Under the pieces are notes generated by a model that searched no databases, had not been told where the DNA came from, and was given only the letters and a program-made list of their open reading frames with translations. 64,000 nt of DNA from Mytilus californianus. Lineage: Eukaryota; Mollusca; Bivalvia; Mytilida; Mytilidae. Of this stretch, positions 25,410 through 38,180 are shown in pieces. Every line of letters starts with the position of its first letter. The stretch's first letter is position 1. Location of the stretch: the NCBI RefSeq assembly GCF_021869535.1, contig NW_026262734.1:115087588-115151587 (forward strand). The letters run 5' to 3'. The translations under genes and the position numbers were made by a program.

Positions 25410-25740
25410 TCTGACGGTTGCCATATGTGGAACATAAGGAGCACCTAATTTGATCCCAGTTATTTGGTGGGTCTCGTGTTGCTCAGTCTGTTGTTGCTCA
25501 GTCTTGTGTTGCTCAGTCCTGTTGTGTTGTTCAGTCTTGTGTTGCTCAGTATTATGTTGCTCAGTCTGTTGTTGCTCAGTCTTGTGTTGCTCTGTCTCGT
25601 GTTGCTCAGTTTTGTGTTTTCTCTGTAGTGTTTTGTGAATTTGTAAGTCTGTTCTTCTTTGTTTCATGTTTTGCACTGGCGTTGTCAATTTCAAATCGAC
25701 TATTTGATTATAGCATTAGAGGTCCATTTCGTATCTTCCG
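25410..25740 (+). repeat. Penelope-type 3' tail with internal minisatellite (C)
   Basis: The tail family is recognised at both ends. Its 'gtgttgctcagtctt' segment is amplified into an irregular array of about 15-18 bp units (25471-25620). Open frames across the array on both strands are products of the repeat and not genes. Confidence 0.65.
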
Positions 25741-26123
25741 CCTTTACTTTCAAACAAAAATATGCACTTGTACTAGTACATATGAAACATAAATGTGACC
25801 ATTTTGGTTTTAGTCTTTGCTTATAATTGTCTCGAATTATCAGATAACAAATCGTCGATTGTGTGTCATATGAGACAGAAGTAATTTACATATTTCAAAT
25901 GGACCTTTTGCTTCTTATTATGAATTGTTGATTAAAGTCCAGTTGAACATATTACATGCACTGTTTTTTTCAAAGCCGATACATGGAGCCCGATGTTAAA
26001 CGTGCTGATAAATATTTTAAAAAGGATGCGGGGACAATCTATACTATCAATTATGTAAAGGGAAGTAGCGACTGTTATTAGTTTAATGTGAATTGAAAAA
26101 TGATTTTATAAAAGGTGTAACTA

Positions 26124-26483
26124 ACCGCCTCGGTGGTCTCGTGGTAGCGTGTTCGCGTCGAGTGCGGGAGGTCTTGAGTTCGAACTCCGGCAGGGTCAAA
26201 ACAAAGACTTTAAAATTGGTATTTGCTGATGCTCCGCTCAGCACGCGGCAGTAAGGAGTAAGAACAAAGACTGGTCGGCTCGGAGTCAGAATAATGTGTC
26301 CGGGTACGGTGTCATGTCTCCCTGCGGACTATTTTGTGAACTAGCACGTTAAAAATCCGGCTCAGCGTGTCGTTCTAGTAATACGCAGGGTTAATATTCA
26401 TATTACATTAACATGTTTTTGTCCTGAATATGAATATTAATTTGCCGCTGGGCGTTAAGCAGCCATCCATCATCATCATCTAT
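26124..26483 (+). mobile_element. tRNA-derived SINE with target-site duplication (C)
   Basis: Box A-like 'ggtctcgtggtagcgtgttc' and box B-like 'gagttcgaactcc' are followed by a body shared with the 8766 and 39708 copies and a 3' 'gggcgttaagcagcc' plus CAT repeats. The flanking direct repeat is AGGTGTAACTA / AGGTGGAACTA (26113-26123, 26484-26494). This copy is longer by a short internal segment and is the best preserved. Confidence 0.88.
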
Positions 26484-26494
26484 AGGTGGAACTA

Positions 26495-27627
26495 TGAATC
26501 AAATGTTTAGAAATCAAGCACTGCTATTTTTTATTATAGCATCCATATCTAGCAACTATATAACAAGGATGTGTTGTTATCATAAATTCAAGAAAAAATC
26601 TTTTTTAAAACTGCAGGATTTGGAGTTTTGATCTACAAAAGTTTAAATACTTAGGACCCTAGTAAATTGCAAAGCATTTTGTACGAAAACCCCAGTGAAG
26701 ATATTAGGCTTATAATTTGGTACGCATTTCGTCTTCATAAGATTCATAAGTGGCTCTCGAATCAAAATAGTTGGAAGATCGAATCAAGAACGAATTTGAC
26801 GAGCACTGCTTAAAAAACAACACATTCCCCAAAAAACCTGTGCCGTTATGGCTATGGTCATCAAAATATGATGAGTTAAAATGATTTCAGGTTCTGATGA
26901 AATAGCTAAAGAGAAATTTCTAAATGGTCTAAAAAATATCAGCATATAGGTGTACAAATACATGTTGAAATAAAAGTAGCCTTTTTGATAATCCAAATTG
27001 TACTTTTTGCCGAGGAGGAAATCAAAAGTATTTGGATACTCTATCACGAAGCTTAGTCTGATTTGCCATAAATCCTCAAATCATACCTGTTTCAAACTAA
27101 CACAAATAAAACGTATACAAATCCTTTATCATGTTTTAATACAAAACACCATGCTTAGCATACAACTTGAGTCGAAATTTGTAAATATTTTGCATCACGC
27201 ATCAATAAAGCAGTGAAAAAATGCTTCAAGCTCTTTTCTAATATAAGGTCCTACATTTTCATGTACAAACTCAACAAACTGGTCTGGTAAAAAGTCATTG
27301 ATCTTGATATGCAATACAGAGAAAATAGAATTGCGGCATTCATTGTTTTTTTTGTAATCTTTTAAAGTTCATTGCTACCATTATTTTCAGAATTAAGGTT
27401 TAATAAACAACTTCATGCAATTTTATTTTTTCTCGTTATGAACGCTCGTCTTAATATATATCCTGCTTTAAAAGACAAATATAATAGTAAGATCTGTTCA
27501 TTCGTTATATCTAATTGACAGTGTGAACTAATGTCATCATTTTCCGTCCGTCGTCTGCCAGTCCTTCCGTAAACTTAAAAACAAAATCTCATTTCCTCTC
27601 AAGTAGAATATACATATATGTTGCAAA
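26495..27627. other. Module backbone (C)
   Basis: No gene. It is paralogous to A 14800-16200 and B 53180-54130. It keeps the segment that B lost, which shows that B, not A, changed there. Confidence 0.55.
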
Positions 27628-28005
27628 AAGTAAAATAACAAAAATACCAAACTCCAAGGAAATTCTCTTATCAAGTAGCAAAATCAAAAGCTTAAACACA
27701 TCAAACGAATGGAAAACAATTGTCATATTCCTGACTTGGTAGAAAATGGAGGATTAAACCTGGTTATATAGCTAGCTTAACCTCTCACTTGTATGACAGC
27801 ATAAAATACCATAATATTGACAATAAAGTGTGAACAAAACAAACAGAGTGACATAATAGGTACACATGTCAAAATTAGGGGTACAGCAGTCAACATTGTG
27901 TTATATATAATCTTAATCACTATAAAAACAAACAAATATGTCAACAATGTAATAACAATTTTCATTCGATATGTATACAAATCTATATTTTGAGTCATTC
28001 GAGTG
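27628..28005 (-). mobile_element. Penelope-like 3' tail, reverse orientation (C)
   Basis: The reverse complement matches the sequence that follows the RT fragment at 58030-58490 ('gtcatattcctgacttggta', 'cctctcacttgtatgacag', 'gggtacagcagtc'). It is therefore a 5'-truncated Penelope-like insertion without coding sequence. Confidence 0.65.
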
Positions 28006-29179
28006 GGAACGTTATTATCTAATCAAATTGTAAACAACCATGTTACTGCTTTGTAGAAATAACGTATTCAATTCCTTGTAGATGTTTTTACTTTGAAAAA
28101 TCTACCTTCGAGTAGTAACGTTATTTGCGACTACAAATTAGTTTAAAAACAAGCATAAAATTTGAACTGCCGTCAATTGTGGTCTATCGAAAGAAAATCA
28201 CCATAGCGGATTATAGAATTTGATATCATCATTTGTTTATTGTTTTCATTATTGCTTAGTTATGTACTTACTTATATTGCTATAACGGATTTATCTTCTT
28301 GATGGTGTTTTGACTTGATAAGTGTCATGGCATAGAAAGTGATCCCTAACATATACGTTATAAGCTGGTTGTTGTGTATTTTCGTAGAAATAACAGCTAT
28401 GGTGTAGCAATTCCTCATTCAAACTGTCATCAAATGTTTTTGGTCGGTGATGTTTTGAATGTTTAAGGGGTTTTGTTTGTGTAGTTTTGAGGAACACTTT
28501 TTTGGGGGAGGGGGGTTATTTATCCAGTGGGAGATTTTTTATGTTTCTTTCGGATATAGTGTTGTCAGTGTTTTGCCGTTCAATGAGACATGATTTTAAA
28601 TTATAATGTTTTGCCGATGATACGTCCGAATTTTTTAATCAAATTCAACAGCCTTTAAGGAAATTTCACCTGAACAAGATTGGTATACAATATGTTTGGG
28701 TTTAATATAATTCTTTTAAACATGTTCGGATTTATAATTTGAAATATGGTTGAGATATTTTATGCCAAAACTTTGGTGCTCGACACTATTACTTTTTTAG
28801 ATGTTGTGTTTTATTATAATGTGGATTTAAATAAACTTATTGGTTAAACAGGTAGCGAGACATTTTTGGAAAGTAAATACAAACTTGTCCAAAAGTTTTT
28901 TATTTGATTAATTACAATGTAATATTATAATAAAATAAACAATTAGCGGCTTGCAAACCTTGCTGTAAAGTGCTATGTATATGTGTTTATATATTTTTCA
29001 ATTCGTTATTCCGTAATCGCCATATTGTTTGTTATTAATAGTTCTAAGGACTTAAGATGTGTATCACGTTACTTGTGAGAGATGATATACTTTTTTGTAG
29101 TTTCAATCGGCGTGACAAATAGGATATAAGTCCAGGTTCGGGTAAAACCGATTGGAGAAACATTTGTATGGTGATTTGT
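28006..29179. other. Module backbone (C)
   Basis: No gene. 28085-28440 is paralogous to 8140-8480. 28660-28720 is the SINE-free counterpart of the 8766/39708 insertion site. Confidence 0.5.
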
Positions 29180-31165
29180 AAAAAAAAGGCGAAAGATACC
29201 AAAGTCGAAAATTAACTGACACCGCTATGGCTAAAAAAGAAAAAGGCCAAAAGACAAACAATAGCACACAAAACAGAACAGAAAACTAAAGACTGAGCAA
29301 CAAGAACCAACCAAAAATTGGGGTTGATATCAGGTGCTCCGGAAGGGTAAGCAGATCCTGCTCCACATGTGGCACCCATCGTATTGCCCAAATTAGGAAA
29401 ACCCGGAAATAAATCTAAAGGTTGTCACATTCGGGGGGAAGGGGACGGGATTGTTGTTACAACATTTGGAACATATCCGCTATCATCTGTGAAACAGATA
29501 TTCCATAACGGTCTACCAACTCGTGATGGCGTCCGTAAAATTTATGGAGGGATGACTTCAACTTCACCACTTTTGGAATCCTTGGTTTAATAGCTTCGTT
29601 GTGAGTAACAACCCTCTATCAGGGATATCATGATAGGGAATACACGCCCTGGAATATTGTATCAACTGGGAGATATACACTCCGTATGCAGGCGCTGCTG
29701 GAATGTTGCTACATAGAAATTGAACTTTCACAATTGGGAAGCTGAAATTATCTCTTTTGTCGTAAAGTTTTCAATCGAACCTCATTGTCAATTTCTACAT
29801 GTAGGTCAAACTATGAGGCAGACTTAACTGTAACTGGTGTATCCTATATCCCAAGTTCGATGGGATAGATGCGTTCAACATAGTCTCCAAATTTTGACAC
29901 TTTTAGGGAGAGAACATCATCTATATAGCGGAAAGTAAAGTTAAAGGATACTGCTAACTTCTTTTCTTTTTTCCTAAGAGGTTCCTGTATGAAGTCAGCC
30001 TCATATGAATAAAGGAACAAGTCGGCAAAAACAGGAGCACAGTTGGTTCCCATGGGAATGCCGATTGTTTGTTGAAAAACAAGTCCTCGAAACGTAACAA
30101 ATATGTTGTCAATTAAGAAATCCTGCATCTTGATAATGTCAGTTTCAGATAATGTTTTGTTTGAATCAGAGTGGTTTTTAACAAGGTAGGATGTATCCCT
30201 CCCTAAGACAATATACTTGAATCTACGTTTGAAATTCTTTTTTATGAAACAAATCAGGACCATTTTTTTTCAATTTTCAATTTGTATTTTAGTTCGGAAT
30301 GAGGAATACTTGTGTAAAGCGTAGAAAAGTAAAATGTGTTAATACTATTGCAAGATGAAAGAGTCTTAGGTTGTATATACTCTGAAAGATCTTTGGAACT
30401 TTTCAGTATCCACATCTGATTCCCGCCACCTCTAGAATAGGTAGTTGCACAATAAGTTTGAAGCCTGGCTTTGATTGCTGATAAAATTGATGTTGATATA
30501 TAATTAAGATGTTTCGTGGGGCATTTGAAAGACCAGCAATATAGTTAAGGTATCCAATAAAGTGATGGATGATCCAGTTCTTCATCTTCGGTTGAAATTC
30601 CAAAGGAAGATAGAACAGACCTATGATTATCAAGGATTTCCTCTTTGGATGTCGTCGGAATATATGTTCAGTGTTCAATTGAATGGCCAATACCTAATTC
30701 ATTCTCCAAGCAGTTTATGTAATGTTCTTTAAACACAAAAACGATGTTGTTTGGGGCCTTATCTGCGTGCACAACAACACATTTGTCATGGAGGTATGAC
30801 AAGTGTTTGCAACATTTGGGTCTTTTAATATTGATGTAGCATTCTTTTTCACAAACCCATTCAGTTTCTTAATTCCGATTTGTATCAAAGACCACACAGC
30901 CTTAATCCATTCGGAAAGAGTATCTACGTATTCTTTTTCGCGTTTAACCCATTGCCTAGCATAATCCTCGACTGAATCCATCAGTATTTTGAAGTTGTGT
31001 TTCCAATGATTGATTTACGCTCACTATATTTCGGGCCTTTTGGATAACACATATCGCAGAGAAGTTTTATTGACAATGTTTCGGTCATCGGTAATAACGT
31101 GGCCAGCCGGATTATATATGAATGTGGAAACTAGTACAGGTGCAATCAGGAGATTTAGACTTGAT
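29180..31165 (-). pseudogene. Penelope-like element (Naiad type), 5'-truncated
   Basis: On the minus strand this gives the CxC linker (Cys-Thr-Cys codons at 31136-31144), the RT N-terminus (about 30980-30715), and RT core blocks with 'GIPMGTNCAPVFADLFLYSYE' shortened here to its GTNCAP and 'FRYIDDVLSL' motifs (30263-29844). The catalytic Asp pair is intact. It ends 'VDRYGISVSQMIADMF' with a stop at 29457-29459 and a 3' tail to about 29180. It lacks the N-terminal GIY-YIG domain because it is truncated within the linker. Frameshifts separate the blocks. Its upstream half is paralogous to 1-480. Confidence 0.85.
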
Positions 31166-31879
31166 AATATAAAATCCTCAAGGAGAAAGGGTAATGCTGA
31201 ATCGATTGTTTACCCAAAATAATAATATAGTTTCAATTTCAAACCGTAAAAAGAGACGGAACATTACAATCAGAGCAAAAACAAGTTTTATACCGTATAC
31301 TTTAAATTGAAAAAACCAAGTGCTGTTAAAATAAAACAATATAAGTAGTTTTAAAAAAGCTTGCATATATTTGCCACAATTTCCATTGATAAATACGTTA
31401 TATTAATAAATCTGTTTGTGCATCTAACATAGAAGTTGATACATAGTTATCGTATATTGGTTCATAAGGAAAAATAGAAACAAAACAAACTTTTAAATAA
31501 TCCTTGTTCCACTTAATAACCTCTATTTCTAAGTATTTAATGTTTTACACATATTACTAACGAGAGCATATACTTTATTTTTACAATAATGTATAGGTAT
31601 CTAACTTGGTAGTAGACACATACTAATCAGACATTGGTTCTCGAATGAGATATTATTATACATTCGTATGGGCAACTACAAAAATAAAAGCACGATAAAT
31701 CAAAGAAAAGGACTTTACATATTGATTTAGAATAGTTCTTATAAAAATTCTAATTCACAACTGAGTGTTACATGTGTTAATGAGCAAAAAATATGATTAT
31801 GAAGTTTTCGAATGTGTGTACAAATTTTAGCGACATTGTATTTACATTGAATTTGACGATTATCTGGGCCCTTGTTAAC

Positions 31880-32040
31880 CGATACGATGTGTGGGTGTTT
31901 CAAAAGAGGGACGAACTTATTAGCGACATGTTTTAGCGGTACTAGAATGCTAAGAAAAAATTGGGCTTTGTCAAAATGTCAACCTATAACAGTACTGTAT
32001 GAAGGAGTATGTCCAAACCGAAATAGAAAGGTTGTAATTT
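31880..32040 (-). pseudogene. Decayed ankyrin-repeat exon (B)
   Basis: Paralog of 1215-1325, with 'FGHTPSYSTVIG', the same in-frame TGA, then 'HFDKAQFFLSIL'. The shared stop dates the inactivation before the A/B duplication. Confidence 0.5.
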
Positions 32041-32484
32041 TCAAGCTATTTATAAACAAGTATAGACAATATACAACTGTGTCTTATTAATTTGATTATG
32101 AAACGCATAAATAACCTAATGTATAATTAACATATGAAACAAAAGTATCAAAACAACATCGAAAGTAAGATACATTAAAAAGGGGAATTCAATATAACAA
32201 GAAAAAATCAAACGCTCGACTATATCATCCAAAGGAACGAAGTAACAAATGTTTGCGTCATAACACTTCGGTATAAGATGAGATAGTATTGTGCCATTGC
32301 AACCGCAGAGTGTTGCTAACTTGGCTATCGTGCTGATGTGGTTTGTCTTGATGTGCAACTTCTAACGAAGATATTCATAAAGTTATATTAAATCAATGTG
32401 ATTGACTTTTACATACATGTTGTATAATAAATAACAGTATATGTCTTTATAAAGAAAATTTTAACGCAATTAAAGATTAAACAA

Positions 32485-34515
32485 TTTCGTTTGTCAAACG
32501 AAATTATTCATTTGACAAATATGGCGAACGCTATGCTGAACAAGGAGAAAGTAGAAAACTCTTAAATCTTCTTTTGTAGATGATTTCACGTGGTTGAATG
32601 AAGAAGAACTTGCATTAGAAGGACAGGGTAAAGGTTCGGCTAAAAGAAAATGCTCATAAAATATTGTTAAAAGTAGGTACAGGTAAAGGTCAATAACAAG
32701 AACGCTAACGGGAAGATCGTTGTAAACAAGGGCCATGAGGTGTCCGCTAGTACTTCAAATAGCAATTAGAAATTAATAATTCAATTTAAAGGAAGAGAAA
32801 ATTAATGATATAGAAATTGAAAAAAAATGTTAAAAATGAATGTTATTCATGTAGTTGAATCTGAAGTAAATGAATTTATTTCCTCAATTTTTTGTAAGAC
32901 CAAACAAAAATGACGAATACAGAATGATACTTAATTTGAAAGAATTAAATAAACGCATTGAATATCAACATTTCAAAATGGATTCTTTTGAAAGCGCTAT
33001 AAATATGATTAAAGAAAACTCAGCAATATCAAGTGTCGATCTTAGACATGCTTATTATTCTGTGAATATTGTTGAACAGCATAGAAAATATTTAAGATTT
33101 GTTATGAAAGGAAACTATTTTCAATATTCACGCTTACCGAATGGTATAGCTATGGCACTAAAGCTTTAGACCAAAATCATGAACGTTGTATACAGTTTGC
33201 GTAAAACAATGATAATTACTGTACCAGTTGAAAAACAAAACACTATAGCTAAAAAAGGCAAACAATTAAAAAACACAAATAAATGTAAAATTAGAGAAAT
33301 AGCTAAAATACTTCCGTTACCCATATCTAGTCTCCCCGGTTAGCACTATTACCGAAAAAAAGAGACAGACAAAACATTTTTGATTTTTGATTTTGATTCA
33401 GAAGTGTTTGTTACATCAGAAATGAAACAAGACCTGGAGTGGTGGTCAGAAAACATTTACATCAAAATAGAAAATCTAATAGAGGTAACCCACAGGTTAC
33501 AATTCAGACAGACGCCTCAAATTAGGTTGGGGAACAGTATTTAAGGAACAAACATTGGTATCAGATAGAGCAAAGATACATATTGTAAAGTTAAATACAA
33601 AAGCCGACCTTTCTCAGTCGAGAAATTTTAATGATAGATAGAATGGCAACTGATTAAAACAAAATTGAAATAGTATGTTTATTAGGAATAAACCAGAAAT
33701 AGATTTATTTGATTCACATCTTAATGCTCAGTTACTAATTTTTTGGTTTTTGAAAAGCTGATTCAGACTCATCTTGTGTTGATGCTTTTACTCTTGATTG
33801 GGGAAATATTCATTCAGTTGTTTATTTCCTCCTTTCAGCGTTATAGGATGATGTGTAAAGAAGATTATAAAAGACAAGCCAGACGTGTTATTTGTGGGAC
33901 CATATGGCTTAAGTAATGAACTGTTAATAAACAATCCATACATAATATAGGCGAAGAAAAAGATATTGACACCACCGTACAAGGACAAAGTATATCATTG
34001 AGAAAAATCACTGAATTTTATGATAAGTGGTCTATACGGAAGCGATGAAAAAAAATAGGTTTTTCAGAAGAAAAAAATGCCATTACTATAATGGATTCAT
34101 TGAGATCAGGGACTCAAAAACAATACAAAACATATATCAAGAGATATTTTGTTTTCCTGTCTTGAACAAAAAGTAGGATACTATTCACAGGTCTGTAGAA
34201 CATGTTTTATAATTTCTGAATAGCTTGTTTAATTTAGGATTGAGTAATTCAGCATTGAATAGTGCTAGGTCAGCACTATCTGCATTTGGTTTGACATTTG
34301 ACAACCTGTTTGTTGGAAAGTATCCACTTGTGATACGATTTCTCAAAGGAGTATATCATTTGAGACCAATTGTACATACAAATGTAAATATTTGGGATGT
34401 TTTTATTGTTTTGAGATTGTAGAGACACATCACCAGTTGCTGATATATCGGTGAAACACTTAACTGTAAAACAGCTCTAATAAAGGCAACTTACAAAAAG
34501 AGTAAAACACAAAAT
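32485..34515 (+). pseudogene. DIRS-like retrotransposon relic (B)
   Basis: Same order as 1819-3995. A gag-like stretch has a 1-base deletion in 'ERYAEQGESRK...'. The RT fragment (32870-33169) carries 'FVRPNKNDEYRMILNLKELN', 'SVDLRHAYYSV' and 'LPNGIAMAL', again without YxDD. The recombinase N-terminal half is at 34225-34422. Most of the RNase H block is deleted (A about 2898-3070 has no counterpart at 33565-33605). The shared RT deletion shows the element was already dead when duplicated. Confidence 0.85.
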
Positions 34516-34664
34516 TCAAAATAACACAAGTCTGTATCTGTTAAACACAGTACATCTGTTTGAATAATGAGTACTTGATATCATTAGTGATCATGAAGAA
34601 AACAATGCAAGTGAATATTTTTAGCAAGTCAACTGTAAATAATTTAGTGCATAACAAGTATTCC

Positions 34665-34860
34665 TGGACGGTGCCACATGTGGAGCATAAGGAGCACCTG
34701 ATTTAATCCCAGTTCTTTGGTGAGTCTCGTGTTGCTCAGTGCGGGATTTTCTCTCTGTGTTGAAGACCTGTTGGTGGCCTTGTGCTGTTTTCTGCTCTTT
34801 GATCGGGTTGTTGTCTCTTTGACACATTCCCCATATCCATTGTCAATTTTATATCAAACT
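34665..34860 (+). repeat. Penelope-type 3' tail plus interspersed repeat (B)
   Basis: Paralog of 4165-4380, shortened by about 20 bp at the 'gttgctcagt' to 'gcgggatttt' junction. Confidence 0.55.
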
Positions 34861-35776
34861 AACATGTTAATGAGATTTGAATATAAACATTGTTTGTTTT
34901 CAAGCCGATACTCGGAGCCGGATGTTTAACCTGCTAGTAAATATTTCAAAAAGGGACAGGGGACAATGTGTACTGAAAAATATGTAAAGGGAGGAGCGAT
35001 TGTTCCTAGTTTTATGTGAATTGAAAAATGATTATTAGAAATGGTGAATCTAGGAAGCAAATATATAGAAATAAAGCACTGCTAATATTTTAACATAGCC
35101 TCCATATGTAGTAACTATTTGACAAAGATGTTTTGTTGATTACCATTGTTGGAAAATCACCAATTGTCCAAAGGTTTTGCCTATATGGCAATGGTCATCA
35201 TAAAATGATGAGGAAAAATAAGATATGATTTCTACTGGAGTGAACAAGCCAATACATTTTCAATTTTAATGGACCACCCTACCTGCAGGCTTAATTATGA
35301 TTTTTCGTTTAGAGAAATGTTTAAACTTGAATTTTTTACTCGTCGTGGAATAAAAAATGGTGCATCTTTTTTTTAATTTGAGGTTAAAGTTCGGTAGTTG
35401 AGATTTTCATTAGTGTTAAAAAATTTCACGAAGGGTTGTAAACAGTCAGAAAAATATCTGAATTATGAAATAGGTAAAACATTCCTCCTTTAATGAATAA
35501 TGAGTAAACAATATCAAATCATTTTAGAGTCATTTTAAAGAAAAAGATGTAATCACCAAATACCAATTTTTAGGGAAATTCAGGTGGGCAACAAGAAAAA
35601 GGCAGAGACGAAACAGGAACTTGCTTTCAATTGATATTGTTCTACATTACATGAACATTTAAAGATATATTTCTGAACTTTACGGTTTCATATAAAGAAT
35701 CGAAGATAATTTAGTTTCTGTTTAATTATATACCAGCGGCAAATACTTCACTAGGTAACTGAATAAAATGGTTTGA
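34861..35776. other. Non-coding module backbone (B)
   Basis: No gene. It is colinear with 4381-5213 and keeps about 75 bp (35270-35345) that A lost. Confidence 0.5.
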
Positions 35777-35989
35777 ATGAAGTACTGTTGGTTAGCGTAT
35801 ATTTTTCTGTTATCAGTATGGGTAGGAATTTTGACATCAGCAGCCTACTATAGACCCCTCAGAAAGAGTCGCTGCAAGATTGCATTAACATGCAAAATGC
35901 ACAAAATATTTACAACACTGGGTATCCCATTGATAATTCCTGGGTTTAAACATACCGCAAAGTCAAAAAGTGGTATCCACACTCCATGA
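35777..35989 (+). CDS. Small ORF with signal-peptide-like N-terminus (B)
   Basis: Paralog of 5214-5426. It has the same length, start and stop. The hydrophobic N-terminus is preserved apart from a Leu-to-Trp change. One of the three cysteines after the hydrophobic stretch is changed to Arg. Replacement changes outnumber silent ones 12 to 2 between the copies, which fits neutral drift or diversifying change better than conservation. Confidence 0.25.
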   Translation: MKYCWLAYIFLLSVWVGILTSAAYYRPLRKSRCKIALTCKMHKIFTTLGIPLIIPGFKHTAKSKSGIHTP

Positions 35990-36041
35990 GTTATATACTG
36001 TAATACATTTGTACCAAATAGTTTTCAAATATGTCCGACTT

Positions 36042-37890
36042 TTACATACATTGTTCAGACATCGTTTTCATCGTCGTCTTCTTCAGAAATCGCTTTGGAA
36101 GTAAGATGATTCCTACATCCCGCATACACTCCACACGATCAAATACTCGTACAAGCCAAGATTTATGTGTTGCATACACAACTTTTATTGCAAGCTCTTT
36201 ATCCTTACATGTACAATTCTCTATTGACATACGTTCCTCGAAGAAAGCATAGGCTAGAAACGTATCTTCAAATTTGAATTATGATAGTCTTTTGTAAAAG
36301 TCGGTAAGAATTTGAACAATGTTTTCAGTATTTTCTGCAGAAATGGGAATTGGATCTAGGTGAAATATCCAAGATATGTCAGATGTATCTATTGTTTCCT
36401 TAAAACAAAACTCAATATCACCGTAAGCAAGTAAAAACAAGGCGATATAAATTTTTTTATCAATTCGATTAGTAAACATGCCATACGTTTGGTATTGGAA
36501 TTATCAAGCGTCATAGATCTTTCTAGTTCAAGTTTAACCTTAAAGGAACTTAGAATAGCGTGTGCTGTGCCTTTTTTATACTGTAAGACAGCCATATGTA
36601 TGCAGTGAAAGTTTTTTTTAACCCTAAATTGTCTCAGCATTGATGTCAATATTATAAGATCCCTCCTGTATTTTATGACCACCTTCTTCAAACGCAGCAA
36701 TACCGATAGGTAAATATTGAATATTTCTCCGACTTATTTCAAGACAAAACTTAGATCCAATTCAGATTTCTGCAGAGAGTACTGAAAACACGTTTGGATT
36801 CTGCCTATTTTCAAATATTCTAAGCAAGTGAGATATCTTCGTACTTCAGAGTATGATGCACAAAAGCTAGGGGAGTTTAGATTGTCATTCATATTTATCA
36901 GAAACTAATAATATAGTTATAATGCCAGCTTCAGATGGAATGTGGTAAAAATAGTTTCTCAATGTAACTATACATTTTGCTATTGCCCATCTTGTCGGCA
37001 GGAAGTTTAGAAGCATTACCCTCACCATCGTAAGTATCAATTATTCACAACAAAATCTTCACAAGTTAGCCAGGAGTGTGTTGTCTTGAACATAACATAG
37101 ATATTTGAGATGGTGTTGGATAAGTACCACTTGATATTTTTATGGACTGCAATTACCTAGGAACTATTGAAGCGGCTGAATGTAATGTTTGGTCTTTATT
37201 CATAGTTATTGTCTCAATGTCTGTTCCAATTTATGACAATATTTAGCCAGATAGATTTTAAATAGATAGCTGCTTGAATGGCTTCAGACATTGATATTTA
37301 AGTAATGAACCCTACATTTGATTATCCCTGCCCTACTGTTTCCGTATGAATGATTATCTATTATGTTTTTTTTTTGTTTGGCTGAAACATACGTCAATTT
37401 AAATCAGTGAAGAAGTTAGCAGCAATATTTTATCAAAGAAAAGACATGACAAATGTTTTTTGAGAACAAGCAAATCTTCCTGGATGTCACAAATCAGGCA
37501 ATGATAAACTTTCTTGTAAAACCCATCGTGTAGTGTAGTGAAGGGCATTGGTTTTAATAATATATTCTTGTGAAAAAAGAGTGCTTTTAATTCTAAATCT
37601 CGTTTGTTTTCCGATAATTTCATTAGTTTTCGGAGTCCTTCGTCAGCTTCGGTATAACGTAGATGTTTGTCGCGTTTGTACTATAAGCCCTTGTAGAAAA
37701 TTCAAGCAGTCCATTCAAAAGGCAAGGACATTAGTCTGGTCAGAACCGACTAAAACCAACATGGATGATCATCGGCATGGACAGAATCTGCATGTTCATC
37801 TAAAATATCAGGTTGTGTTAACTTTTCTAAATTGACCATATTAGTGTCTGATTTGTTACAAGATTTGTGATACCTTTCTATACAACCATC
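36042..37890 (-). pseudogene. Decayed gene of a Cys/His zinc-binding protein family (B)
   Basis: More complete paralog of 5479-6860. Minus-strand blocks in order are 'ERYHKSCNKS' (about 37875), a mutated CIFC (37690-37700), 'KLSENKRDLELKALFFHKN' (37623 onward) and 'MSEAIQAASYLKSIWL' (about 37290). Then come 'WYLSNTISNIYVMFKTTHSW' and 'LPADKMGNSKMYS' (37130-36950; these have no counterpart in A), 'HKIQEGSYNIDINAE' (about 36680) and 'HMAVLQYKKGTAHAILSSFK' (about 36590). 'WLVRVFDRVECMRDVGIILL' (about 36120) closes the series. A plus-strand inverted fragment sits inside at 36728-36835. Function is unknown. Stops and shifts make it a relic. Confidence 0.5.
36728..36835 (+). pseudogene. Inverted fragment of the relic gene (B only)
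   Basis: Plus-strand 'DPIQISAESTENTF' mirrors the minus-strand 'NPFPNSAENIENL' block (A about 5790). A second inversion within the same decayed gene is therefore visible in B. A lacks this segment because of its 0.5 kb deletion. Confidence 0.5.
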
Positions 37891-38084
37891 ATCAAGGGAA
37901 CTATACAAACTTCATGGAGTCGGTGGTACACATCCTCTATTCACACAATTATAAAGCCTTATGGTTCTTTTTGCAGTTAGACAGGAACGGGTTTTACTTG
38001 CTTAAATCGGATATATAATTAAAATATTCCAGTTTTTTGAAACTCGGCTTCTTTTAGCTTTCGAAGATGTCTGTAGTTGACTGG

Positions 38085-38180
38085 ACTGTTTGTATTTTCT
38101 ACAAGCGCAAAAAGTACAAACGCGACAAACATCTACGTTATACTGAAGCTGATGAAGGACTCCAAAAACTGATAAAATTA
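38085..38180 (+). pseudogene. Inverted copy of the CIFC segment (B)
   Basis: Plus strand 'CIFYKRKKYKRDKHLRYTEA', paired with the minus-strand arm at 37623-37720. Paralog of 7020-7115. Confidence 0.6.

Noticed and set aside
25374-25694. Cys-rich or Glu/Thr/Gln-rich proteins on either strand
   Set aside because: Low-complexity frames created by the 'gttgctcag' minisatellite.
26124-26190. A functional tRNA gene at the SINE head
   Set aside because: Box A and box B are present but the sequence continues into a SINE body with target duplication and no acceptor-stem pairing.
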